Source of the DNA: Gracilariopsis chorda
Taxonomy: Eukaryota > Rhodophyta > Florideophyceae > Gracilariales > Gracilariaceae
Direction of reading: 5' to 3'
DNA length: 44,743 nucleotides
NCBI GenBank assembly: GCA_003194525.1
Contig: NBIV01000395.1
Coordinates: 1-44,743, forward strand
Shown here: positions 1-9,492 of the stretch, piece by piece
Layout: each line of letters opens with the position of its first letter
How positions within the stretch are numbered: the first letter of the stretch is position 1
Notes under the pieces: generated by a model
What the model saw: the letters and a program-made list of their open reading frames with translations, nothing else
The model's database searches: none
Told to the model about the DNA's origin: nothing
Translations under genes and position numbers: made by a program

Positions 1-1534
1 AGGGCCGTGAACACGGTGGCGTTCTCCAAGGGAGTCAATGCACTCGTCCATACGAGGGATGGGGTACGTGTCCCTAACAGTCACGGCATTGAGCCGGCGG
101 TAGTCGACACAGAACCTCCAGGTTCCGTCAGCCTTTAAAGCCAGTACAACTGGGGATGCCCAGGGCGATTGAGCGGGCTCAATCACACCTGCGCGGAGCA
201 TCTTGTCCACCTGGGACTGCTCCTCTTCCCGAGCTTTCGGACCTGCCCTGTAAGGGGGTTGTGCAACCGGTCGCGCACCGGGGATTATATCGATCCGGTG
301 TTCCGTTGCATCAATCTCGCCAAGCGAGCCATCCCACATTGTGGTGAATTCCCGTAACATAGTACGGAGTTTTGTCGCGGTGCGACTCTGGCACGTGGCT
401 GAAGTCCAGCGCTTCAAGTGCTTTTTCCGGATCAATCCGGTCATTGCTCGATGGAGCATTGTCCTGTGGAACAGGTGTGGTTCGCAATTCCGAGTTACTC
501 GGTATGTTCGACGCTGAAGTAGCGGTTTTCCTCCCCCTCCTTAGACTTGACGTCTTCGGACGGCGGGGGTGAACTCCTCAGAAGAGGTGGTAACTCGAGT
601 ACATCGGCGGCTGTCATCTTCGTTGGCAGCATTCCCATAGGATGGGGGGTTACACTCCCAATTACTTGGTGTTTGACCAGATACTGGGGGTGTTTGCCAA
701 GGTTGGCAACCAATATCCGGAAAGGAACATCCGGGGAAATGGAGACAATTCCATTAGCCAGCGCCAGCTGGGATTTCTCGTACAACGAGGCGAGGGGTTG
801 TATAACCCGAAGACCGTGTTGACGGGAATTTACCTGTACCCAGACTTGGGACTCCGCCGGTATAGAAACCGAGGCAGCGACGCGGAGCTTGGTGGACTCG
901 CGGGGACGCGGGCGGTGGTTCCTGCGCAGCAGGGAGCGGAACTTGTTTCCGAGAGGACCGCTTTAGCGGGCGGCGAACAATCGGAACCGACGATCCGTCG
1001 TCAAGTTCTACACGCCTGAGGCGGGGCCTGATTGCGTCGACAAATCTGTCGCAGTAATCACATCCCAGTATTGACTGGTGCTGCCAGTGAACGGCAAACG
1101 ATGAAGTCCAACTTCACCACAGATGTACCAAGTCTCACGACGAGGTCCACTGTACCCACCGTTTGTAACGGATTGTTGTTCGCATCCGAAATGTCGGGGA
1201 CCGCGTCAGAGCGGATACGCGACCGCACAAGCGGGGGTAACAATGATTCCACGACAAAGTTGGGGCCTGCACCTGTATCCAGGACGGTGAGAAACCTCAC
1301 CATAAACTGGGGATCAAGGCCAAGGTCGGCATAGACCTTATAATTGCGCTTGGCCAAGACCAAGACTCTACCGGGAATCCGGGGATTTTTACTCCGTATC
1401 CACGGGCGACGCAACACACCGAGGTGCGCAGAGTCCGCGTCAGCGGTGTCTTTCCTCGAGAGGACTTTCACCGGGGAGCGAGGCGAGGACGCCTCGGGCG
1501 CCAACAGCCTCGTTTTTGAGGACGCCTCTCCCAA
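1..1534 (-). pseudogene. pol: Pol (protease region and start of reverse transcriptase), left Ty3/gypsy copy, frameshifted
   Basis: The pol frame follows gag. A retropepsin-like piece (1534-1058) has the active-site motif VLDTGAG. It is broken near 1071 by one extra T relative to the other copy. A linker piece (785-495) ends in further single-base indels at about 531, 568 and 596. RT sequence then runs to the window edge, including WRFCVDYRRLN at about 124-92. The copy keeps a run of six G near 644-649, where the right copy has five, and there the left frame is the open one. Breaks may be true decay or assembly indels in a repeat. Confidence 0.85.
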
Positions 1535-1551
1535 AGGGGAGACTCCCTCAG

Positions 1552-3726
1552 TTAGTTTTCCGCCTTCGGCGGTGGGTTGGTTTCCTCGACAACGAGTGCT
1601 TCATCCCGTTGACGGGGGTTTCTATCCGCATAAGCGGGGGTTGCAACGGATGGTTGCGTGATCTCCCGAATCGGGGTGTATGAAGCTTGCCGCGCACGCG
1701 GGGTCTGTGGTAGGGCGTGAGAAAAGTCCGTTTTAGCACGGAGGTAGGAAGCCGTCGGGACGGAACGTTTCTCCTCTGGAGTGAGGGCCTCATAATTTGC
1801 CACCACCTTGGCCATATCCTTCAGTGAACAAATACACTGAGGAGAGGTATGGCCATGGGCATAGCACAGGTGGCAAATGAGAGCCAGCACCGCGACACGC
1901 GGAATATTATTCCGAGTATCGGAGAAGCGAACCGCAGGGCGGGTGTCAGTCCATCCAGGCCGTTGATAACGGGATTGACCGTTTGAAAACGGGAGTCGTT
2001 GGGGTTGAACCCGACTGTTACCACCGTATAGAACGGGATCTTCTGTTCCCGTATCATGGGTCATCTCCGTCGTTGACGGTAACTCACTGGTGGGTATCGA
2101 CACACCATCCCCCTGCGCTAAATGCACGGTATCAAATCCCTGTCCAGGGTTCCCATCCGCGGTGAGCGGGAGAGAGGAAGCTTCGCTTTCCAGCAACAAC
2201 GCCTTGGCGGATTTAGACCGATTGTTCGGAGTTCTTGCACGAAGTGCATCCCCTTCCGCTCGAGCGTGTTGGACCAGCTCGAGGTAGGTGATCCTTCGCT
2301 TGTCCTCCCGATAACGGGTAACTAAACTCCGGATTGCCGGGTCAAGACCATCAATGAACATGGTACTGCGCTCCCCAGCGGGGTATACGTTACCACATCT
2401 GTGGAAAGCCTTGTTAAGGCGCACCGAGTAATCGGTCTCGGTCTCTCCAGCACGCTGGCGTGTATCTCGCAAAGCGAGGATAGCCTGCTGAATAGCGGTG
2501 TTGGTGGCGTAGGAGCGCAGAAGATACTGCACAGCCTCCGGCCAGCAAGTAACTCCTCCCTCGGAGGCGCGAGAAGATCCTCGGACAGAGGTGTATTGGT
2601 CCTCGGCCACTCCCCGTAAGAAATACGGTAAAGCCAAATAGGCTTGTCCCTCATTCATACCGAGGATATCGGCCTCCGCTACAAAGCGGGATAGGAAATC
2701 TAGTACTAGGACTGGGTCCTCTCCAGTAAAATACTGGTTGCGGAGCGAGAGCTGCATTCGCTTAATGCATTCTCGCACCTTTCCCGTACCACGGGGCGTA
2801 CGTCCAAGTGACGAATCTTCAAGCCGGTAGTACCGGTATGATAAAAGCTTCCGATAATCCGGGTTTGTCGGTTTCAATTCCCGGAGACCGGGGTGTCTTC
2901 TCCCCTTCTGGCGGGTTCGGACCACACCTTCAGTGGCCGATGACCGCTTCGAGCGGGAGGAGTAGCCTCGCTTCTCGTCCTCCGAGTCGGAGTCCGAGGA
3001 GCTCGAGCTAACCGAATGGTTTCGGGGTGAGTCCGACGATGTCGAAGAATCGGAGTCCGAATATTTTCGGTGATGTTTCCGTCGGTGACGGCGTTTCTTC
3101 TTCCCAGCAAGCTGGTCGTTGTGTGATGCCTCGTTTACCGGATCACCCGGGGATGGTTTGTCCATGAGGACGAACTGCTCCAGCGTCTCCAGGCGGGCAC
3201 CAATCCGATCAAATCGGGCTTCAACTCCTTCGATGAAGGCGGCGGGTTGTCCCAAACTCTCCAACACGGAGTTGACGTCAGACCGTAAAATACGGAGCTC
3301 CTCGGCGACCTCCTTTACGGGGGTTGCCGAGACCACCTCTTGGAGGGATTTTAGTTCCCCTACAAGGGTGTCATGGGCGGTCCACAGAGCGCGGACCTGG
3401 GATTCCAGGGAAGTTCCCTGGGGGGTGTTATCACCCGTTCCACGGGGGCTTGAAGCCGCGACAGCGGGAGCAGGCCGGGGTGCCTGGGGCACTGCGGCAA
3501 CAGCCGGAGTCGATGCTGCATTCCCCTGCGGGGGTGATAACGAGGGCAAAAGGAGGTTCCGGGGTTCCCGGTCGGGGGTATCATTCCGCGATGAAGCGGC
3601 GCCAGCACGGCTGGAACTTGTCCGTATAGGGATACGGGGTACGAACCGAACTTCGGAAGAGTCCGCGTTGTCGCGGGAGCGACTACGCGTAACCACTGGC
3701 TCCGCGTCGGAGGGATTTCTCGACAT
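1552..3726 (-). CDS. gag: Gag polyprotein, Ty3/gypsy left copy (724 aa)
   Basis: Structural protein that would form the virus-like particle and bind element RNA. Visible parts are a disordered Arg/Ser/Pro-rich N-terminus, a basic then Ser/Asp-rich stretch (about residues 208-260), a Retrotrans_gag-like helical core (about 330-490), and a CCHC zinc knuckle at 618-631 (CHLCYAHGHTSPQC, spacing C-x2-C-x4-H-x4-C). The ATG at 3726 is the first in frame and lies in the loop of a 6-bp hairpin. The frame is intact. It differs from the right copy at very few residues; two seen are Leu for Pro in KRMQ[L/P]SLR and Ile for Asn in DTRNN[I/N]P. Two intact gags next to two broken pols is notable. Confidence 0.9.
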   Translation of the reverse strand: MSRNPSDAEPVVTRSRSRDNADSSEVRFVPRIPIRTSSSRAGAASSRNDTPDREPRNLLLPSLSPPQGNAASTPAVAAVPQAPRPAPAVAASSPRGTGDNTPQGTSLESQVRALWTAHDTLVGELKSLQEVVSATPVKEVAEELRILRSDVNSVLESLGQPAAFIEGVEARFDRIGARLETLEQFVLMDKPSPGDPVNEASHNDQLAGKKKRRHRRKHHRKYSDSDSSTSSDSPRNHSVSSSSSDSDSEDEKRGYSSRSKRSSATEGVVRTRQKGRRHPGLRELKPTNPDYRKLLSYRYYRLEDSSLGRTPRGTGKVRECIKRMQLSLRNQYFTGEDPVLVLDFLSRFVAEADILGMNEGQAYLALPYFLRGVAEDQYTSVRGSSRASEGGVTCWPEAVQYLLRSYATNTAIQQAILALRDTRQRAGETETDYSVRLNKAFHRCGNVYPAGERSTMFIDGLDPAIRSLVTRYREDKRRITYLELVQHARAEGDALRARTPNNRSKSAKALLLESEASSLPLTADGNPGQGFDTVHLAQGDGVSIPTSELPSTTEMTHDTGTEDPVLYGGNSRVQPQRLPFSNGQSRYQRPGWTDTRPAVRFSDTRNNIPRVAVLALICHLCYAHGHTSPQCICSLKDMAKVVANYEALTPEEKRSVPTASYLRAKTDFSHALPQTPRARQASYTPIREITQPSVATPAYADRNPRQRDEALVVEETNPPPKAEN

Positions 3727-3810
3727 GAGAAAATACCGTTACGACGGGAAACGATCACGGAACTTCCGGTGAATGAAAACAAACCTCGTAAGAGGGAAAA
3801 CAAAAACCGA

Positions 3811-3828
3811 TTCTAAGTCAGGAGACCA
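3811..3828 (-). other. Primer binding site candidate (left copy)
   Basis: Read on the minus strand, TGGTCTCCTGACTTAG begins three bases inside the LTR edge. It starts with TGG, complementary to the CCA end of a tRNA, as in LTR elements. The primer tRNA was not identified. The right copy differs here at two positions, both C/T changes. Confidence 0.55.
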
Positions 3829-3831
3829 CTT

Positions 3832-4638
3832 TGTGGTGCAATGCCCCAAAGGGGAAAAACACCGAAAGACGTCCGGGATCTTCCTCTCACGAGGTGAACC
3901 CAGTTGGGTAGAGCCCTCCCAGAGGTGTCACGGCGAAGCCGGTTTGTAAGACCAGGGACACCTGTCGCGACTCGCGCAGGGAGGTGAAGGCGAAGAATCG
4001 GTATCCGCGTGAGCGGGGCGTGATCCTCAGTAGAGGTATGTTTCCACGTAAGTGGGGGTGTGTGAGCGGATGCGCACACGAGGGCCGCGGATAGCGGGAG
4101 GTGCTACCCTAAAAAGGGGAAAGAGGGAGGACGAGTGGGTCGCGAGAGCGACGAGTAGATACTGCAATGCCGGTGGACAGGACTCCCTATACAGGGCGAA
4201 ACACCAATATGATTGGAACAATTAGTACTCCCAATGATGGGTCTCCTTTAGATGTGCAAGGGGGGTGAACTTCCGTACACTACGGTGCTTCCCTCCAAGG
4301 AGGAGTTGAGAACACGCGGAGGCGGTAAAGCTCAGAGCCAATTCCACAGGTTGGGGTCCCTTGTTGGGGAAGGTTTACTGGTGCGACGGCAGTGCGCCGT
4401 CGCACTAAGTACTAGCTTCCCAGAAATGGGTGTGAAAATAATAAATAAAATTAACTAAAATACTCCACATTCCGTGGCAACATCCACTACTGTGGCCAAC
4501 CGCCAATTGACCCAAAACCGTGTCCCACGTGTCCATACCCACCATTGTGGGGCGTAGTTCATATACACACTACACAACCGATAATATCGGGAAAGCGTTC
4601 AAGTACCCAGAATCCCTCCCTGAGGGCGTTGCACTTCA
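3832..4638 (-). repeat. 5' LTR of the left Ty3/gypsy copy
   Basis: An 807-bp LTR inferred from its termini. On the minus strand it starts TGAAGTGCAA and ends TTGCACCACA, an imperfect inverted repeat with the canonical TG...CA ends. A primer-binding-site candidate starting TGG follows after a 3-nt spacer. The second LTR of this copy lies outside the window, so the inner edge is inferred from the termini and the primer site, not from comparing two LTRs. It aligns with 37385-38191 with only scattered substitutions. Confidence 0.75.
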
Positions 4639-6497
4639 AACTTCTAAGCATTTCAAATATGGTTCCGTGAAATAGCAAGACCAATATTTGCCTGAGGAAT
4701 AAACTTAGAGAAGAGCTCAAGGCTCCAAAGATCCCGTCTGTTTGAGAACTCAATGCGAGTCATGAGGGTAAGAATTCCAAAGAATTTGAGCAGTTCTCCT
4801 CCTGAAGTCCTTCAAACTTCTTTGATTTCCAACCGAACATTCGTTCTGTTCATTATGAACTGCAAATGCTGCATAGGTTACATCCGAAGGAAGAACTCTA
4901 ATTCACTCATTTTTGGAAGAACGTGACGCGGTGAGATAAAATCTTCGGCTAAGCCAACAACTGTTCACTGATGCATTTTCATACAAACACTCAAGGGAAT
5001 CAACGTCGTACAGGTCTTCCACACACGACCATGAATCAAAAATGATTCGACAGGTGCATTTTTGCTTAATAAACTTGTTCGCGGCTGCAACAATTGCATC
5101 TAAGATGGTGTGACTAGAGCATCTTCCTCTATGTTTTCCTTATTTATCGGTTCTACCTTGCTAATACATTTTTCTACAGAATTCACGGCTTCTTGAACAC
5201 AAGTACGTAGTTTGACTCTCTGAATAGAGGTACCGTGACTTTATTTAGGTTCGTTAGACTCAATTAACAGTCAGAAAAGTGAGATTTTGATTGTTAATCT
5301 TTCGAATGTCAAACGTGAGAGCGGAACTTTGTACTGTTGTTCTTGTCCATAGAAATCCATATTAAGGTGTGCATTCAGCGTCATTTCGAAATAGACGAGC
5401 ACGGCTGTTGACAGTTGTTCCAATAGTTTTTCGAAGATCTGTGGACGGAGCCATTGTTTAGGGGTTTTTTAGGGGGTTTTGATATGCAGCAATAACGTGG
5501 TGCTGTACTTTTGATTGGTTAAAAGCAGTGGTTTATTGATTGTTAGCCTACCATAATGCGTTTTAGTTCATTTCGAGCACCATTGGCGTGCTTCAGAGTG
5601 GAGGCTAGAGGAAATAGGGAATTGACGTGAGGATTATGACTGGTGTTTTGTACATGACCGGTTTTATATTTCTGACTCGGACTGTCTAACCTAACTAAGC
5701 ATTTGTGCGACAAAGACCTTCGCACCCCTTAAAAATAGTGAAATGCACGATTTCGTTTTTTGGGCGCAAACTGCGCCAGAACTCAAAATCGTGCTTCACG
5801 TTCATTTTTTGAGCCTTTTGGTACCCCAACTCTCTGCACCAATGATAATCAAAAGTTTTGGACAATCAAAACGTTTGATTCTCTGGTTTGTGACCGCTCA
5901 AGCTCTCGCCCTACCACTATTTCCTGCAGGCAAGATGCGGACGTCACAACTGCAAGAAAGAATAGTAAGGCCGCCCTACCACTCTTTCCTGCAGGCAAGA
6001 TGCAGACGTCGCAACTGCAGGAAAAATTGGTAGAGCCGAAGGCCCTTCTTATCCTTGTAGACGGCCCTACCACTCTTTCTTGCAGGCAACATGCAGACGT
6101 CACAACTGCAGGAAAGAGTGGTAGGGCCGAAGGCCCTTCTTACCCTTGTAACCCTTTAACCCTTTACTGTATTACCCGTACAACACAGAACAGTGCATGT
6201 GGTGTAGGTATACACCCAATCAGAAAGCGGAAACAAGTTAGTTCAAAACCCGACTGGAGATGTCTGTAGTAGCGACAATGGTATGCGAACGTGTTGGACA
6301 GATATCACGGATGTTGTCCCCGGCCTCCATCATCGAAGCTCAGCCCCATCACTATTTAACTGCGCTGCCCCAGTACGAGTCGCACGAAGTGCGAAAGTCG
6401 CAACCTGTTTCAGTCCGGTTTGAAGAATCCATCCTTACTTCTTCGTCGTTCCTCAGAACATAGACTGCGACAATTTGCTTCATTCCTGCCTTCAAAC
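4639..6497. other. Gene-poor spacer between retrotransposon and small Gly-rich gene
   Basis: No convincing coding sequence. 4639-5900 is AT-richer than the host genes, and I see no conserved motif in it. 5909-6136 holds the triplicated hairpin repeat annotated separately. Reading frames across 5743-6269 are created by that repeat and are not proposed as genes. Confidence 0.6.
5909..6136. repeat. Three tandem hairpin units with 21-nt arms
   Basis: Three units, each an inverted repeat of about 62 nt: 5909-5970, 5974-6035 and 6065-6126. In the last unit the left arm (6065-6085, starting CCCTACCACTC) pairs with the right arm (6106-6126) over 21 positions with a single G-U wobble, around a 20-nt loop that contains GACGTC. 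Unit 2 is slightly and unit 1 more degenerate. After units 2 and 3 comes a tail containing CCGAAGGCCC, which after unit 3 makes a second small hairpin (GGGCC-gaa-GGCCC, 6124-6136). It could be a fold-back/MITE-like repeat or a small-RNA precursor cluster; the sequence alone cannot decide. Confidence 0.85.
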
Positions 6498-6770
6498 ATG
6501 GGTAGTTGTCTGGGCAAGTCAGCCGCTGCATATGCTTCACACAGCACCCGTCCGAAACCCAAACGCGAAATGGGAAAGATATTCTCAGGGCTGAGCGGCT
6601 TTCTTGGGGATGACCATGGTGGTGGCCACGGGGATGGCGGCGGGGATGGCGGCGGGGATGGCGGTGGTGGTGGTGGTGGGGATGGCGGTGGTGGTGGTGG
6701 TTGTGGTGGTGGTGGTGGTTGTGGTGGTGGTGGTTGTGGTGGTGGATGCGGTGGTGGATGTGGTGGTTAA
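6498..6770 (+). CDS. Possible small N-acylated Gly/Cys-rich protein (90 aa)
   Basis: Not a family I recognise. From the ATG at 6498 the protein starts MGSCLGKSAAA, which fits an N-myristoylation site (Gly2) with a likely palmitoylated Cys4. A basic stretch (RPKPKRE), a short hydrophobic piece (IFSGLSGFLG) and an acidic DDH turn follow. The last 50 or so residues are almost pure Gly with spaced Asp/His and then regularly spaced Cys (GGGGC, GGGC). An upstream ATG at 6420 is in frame but would bury the acylation signal. The GGT-type repeats could be a microsatellite that is open by chance. If real, it would be a membrane-tethered, metal-binding-like tail protein. Confidence 0.42.
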   Translation: MGSCLGKSAAAYASHSTRPKPKREMGKIFSGLSGFLGDDHGGGHGDGGGDGGGDGGGGGGGDGGGGGGCGGGGGCGGGGCGGGCGGGCGG

Positions 6771-7653
6771 TATGCTTATCGCTGCTGTTGCATCAGATAA
6801 ACATCCTCCATACGCAAAAGCGGCAAATTAAAGTCGTGAGGGTTGCTTTAGCAAACAAACCATCTTATATTTGTCCAAGTGCATTCTTGAAACGATTCTC
6901 TCGTGTCGGGACGGTTTGAAGCTCGTTTACTACTAAGACAGATGTGAATGACAATTTCATCTTTGCAAAAGCTACTCCTCTCCACAAGACTGTTGAGCTT
7001 GTTTATTCCGTATGGTTGCCGTCCCTTTTCTCTCCGCTCGTATGCCTTTCACCCTGCGATAGCGGCATTTTGTAAAACAAGAGGGCACAGGTATAAATGT
7101 CGTTTAGTTCCATCAGGAAAAACATCGCGAACTCATGTTTGAATTTCTACATCTTGTTGTTTGTTATTATTTGTATGCGGGTCGCTATCTTAATTCCAAA
7201 GAATGGTAGAGGTTGTTTTCAAAGAAGCCCTCTCTTTCCATATCGTTCAGAAAGGCTTCAAATCTTCCAGACTAGTCTTGCATCTGATCTCCAAAGTGCA
7301 CAGGTTCCCTTCTGCATCCATGTGCGTTGACGAGGGCTGAGACAAGCCGGCATTCGCTGAAGCAATACATATTTAATTAAGTCCAAACGGTAATTGCTTT
7401 GCCATAAAGCCTTTCTCTCGCAAGGAAATTCAGCATCTGCTTGAGCCTTTACCAAACGATATCTGGGCTGAAGATATGGAATGAGAAGCACGTCTATGCA
7501 GCATGTCCACATCAAGTTCTCGAATCCCAAGTACCCATAAATACTCTACCTGGTCTGAGGTCCTTTATGGTTTTTTATTTGTTGTCGGCCTACAATGCCT
7601 AGCATCACCTTAGATATGCTGTTGTCTTCGCAGGAAAGCAAGAGTTCTGCGGC

Positions 7654-7682
7654 CTCTCTCTCTCTCTCTCTCTCCCTCTCTC
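7654..7682. repeat. (CT)n microsatellite
   Basis: Nearly pure CT dinucleotide run with one CCC interruption, just upstream of the 57-bp tandem array. Confidence 0.9.
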
Positions 7683-7693
7683 ATTTATGAAAA

Positions 7694-7921
7694 GGCGTAC
7701 GTTGTTTCCTCGTACGCGTGGTTTGCTAAAGACCCAACACCCTATAACTCGGCGTACGTTGTTTCCTCGTACGCGTGGTTTGCTAAAGACCCAACAACCT
7801 ATAACTCGGCGTACGTTGTTTCCTCGTACGCGTGGTTTGCTAAAGACCCAACAACCTATAACTCGGCGTACGTTGTTTCCTCGTACGCGTGGTTTGCTAA
7901 AGACCCAACAACCTATAACTC
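7694..7921 (+). repeat. Four exact-period 57-bp tandem repeats
   Basis: Units at 7694, 7751, 7808 and 7865 are near identical; the only difference I see is one base between unit 1 and the rest. The period is 19 codons, so one frame stays open through all four units (repeating RRTLFPRTRGLLKTQQPIT), but there is no other sign of a gene. Each unit has an internal inverted repeat, GCGTACG and CGTACGC around 9 nt, so the array is a row of regularly spaced 7-bp hairpins. Confidence 0.93.
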
Positions 7922-9492
7922 CTCTATACTGCAGCCCCTAACTACTAATCAGTAGCTGTACTTCTCTCTCTTTTTTACGAACACGCATTCATTAATTTCT
8001 CGTGGCGCGGGGGTTTCCTGAGAACCCCAACAACCTAGAATACTTACTGCTATACCGTAGCCACGAACTACAAATCAGTAGCCGTGCTACACTCACTGGG
8101 CTACATATGATACGAAGAAAGTATTAGGTCCCGTAGATGTCTTCAACCGCTGAAGCGTTTCGTTTCCGACGACTATCGCCTTATTCTCCGCACCTCTTCA
8201 TTCATCCTCTAGAGATCATCGTTTAAGGGACACACCACGACAAGGCGCTTCGCATGTACCACGTTGGCCGCCATAGAAACCACTGACGACGCCCTTACGA
8301 CCTCACAATCATATCATCGGCGAGATCAGGTGAACCAGTCCTTAGCCCTTCACCGTCATCCAAACCCAGTGCAGTCCCTCCGAGAAAAACCGTGGAAAAC
8401 CCCCGTCCAGTGGCTGCGTCGAAGCTCTTCCTCCAGAAGGAAAGATTCAGGGAAAACGGCGGTAGGGTCTTCCTCCGATAACCGGCTCGTGACCTACTGC
8501 GTGCGTGCAGCTAGATGGGGGTTTTAGCGACGTTCCACCCAGGTCCGCGAGGGGGATCGGCAAGCCGACCGATCGCTTGGACGAGTTTAACGACCTCCCG
8601 GGTCGAGGCCACTGTCCAATAATGTCTTTAACGTATTCTCTACCGTCACGCAAATCGAAGGTGTATCAATTGGATCGGTCTTGGGAATTCTAACATCGAA
8701 GCAGAGACTGGGTCGAATACTTTGTACGTCGAAGTCAACGCAAGGTTCTCCAGCTCGCAATATAGAACAAACCTAGATGCAAAATTCAATAGCTTAAAAA
8801 CAAACGAGAAGCCTTGCACTGGAAGGCTTCCAGCCCACGAAAATATTATGCATTACAAGAAGAACGTACTTGAGCGGTGACCAACCCATGAGTGTTGTAA
8901 CCCTGGTTAGCAAAGCCTAAGGGTCAAACTTTTCGTAGCCCATCTTGAATTGGGATACGTTTACTTGGTTTAGTGCTTTATTGCTGTGAGAGATCACTTG
9001 AAAAACGTCAGTTGGGTGCAGGCAATTGGTCTTCCCGCCATGTGTTTCTGTGAACGAAAATCTGAGGGTTTCCGACAGAGACCAGAAACTTTCGTTGCTG
9101 CATCTGCTGCCATATTCATTGCTCTGCCCGACGGAGTGTACCCGCCCTCTCAGAAGACTACTCATGCGAATTGGTGGAAAGCAGAAAGCGTATGGATTGA
9201 GGCTACTGTGGAGACCAGCTTCTACGACGTAGAAGCTTGCTCTTGGAGTCAGTGCCAAAGTAATGAAGCATGCCTCAAAACACACAGACACACGCAGGTT
9301 CCAAAGCACACGTCCTGCACTTGCATCGTATACTGGCAAGTCATGTGATATGACTCATACCAAACCGTCTTGAATAATATAAACAAGTACTTAGTTAGAA
9401 TAGAGGCGCAGTGGTTACATGTACATACCTCTAGGCTCTTTCGAAAGCAAGTCCAGGGGGATCAAAACATGACAGTTGCTTTCCTCTGTATA

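Larger units (their letters stand above)
1..4638 (-). mobile_element. Ty3/gypsy LTR retrotransposon, left copy (5' LTR to reverse transcriptase, cut by window edge)
   Basis: Read on the minus strand, this shows an LTR (4638-3832), a short leader, an intact gag and the start of a broken pol that runs off the window at position 1. It matches the reverse complement of the element at 37385-42022 almost base for base: the two coordinates add up to 42023 until small indels near position 600 shift the register. Homology stops abruptly at 4638, where the element begins with TG, so 4638 is the outer LTR edge. The flanking sequence differs from that of the other copy, which suggests separate insertions. 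Gag with a CCHC knuckle, followed by a protease-like region and an RT of gypsy type, places it in Ty3/gypsy. Confidence 0.93.
6771..9492. other. Gene-poor interval with simple and tandem repeats
   Basis: About 2.7 kb with no recognisable gene. It holds a CT microsatellite (7654-7682), a 4 x 57-bp tandem array (7694-7921) and a diverged partial echo of the array's right flank at about 8010-8090 (CCCAACAACCTA, then TCAGTAG). Reading frames at 8264-8527 and 8917-9339 show no conserved motif and are not proposed as genes. Confidence 0.55.

Noticed and set aside
5459..5482. Telomere-like GGGGTTTTTTAGGGGGTTTT
   Set aside because: Only two irregular units, no array, and it is flanked by ordinary sequence; not an internal telomere.
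5743..6269. Overlapping reading frames of 84-169 codons
   Set aside because: They owe their length to the triplicated hairpin repeat and show no protein motif.
7694..7921. CRISPR array
   Set aside because: Direct tandem repeats without unique spacers, in a eukaryotic genome.
8264..8693. Reading frames of 60-90 codons on both strands
   Set aside because: No conserved motif, no neighbouring support, frames overlap on both strands.
8917..9348. Overlapping frames of 140 (-) and 120 (+) codons downstream of SWI3
   Set aside because: No recognisable domain and the two strands are equally open; more likely 3' flanking sequence.
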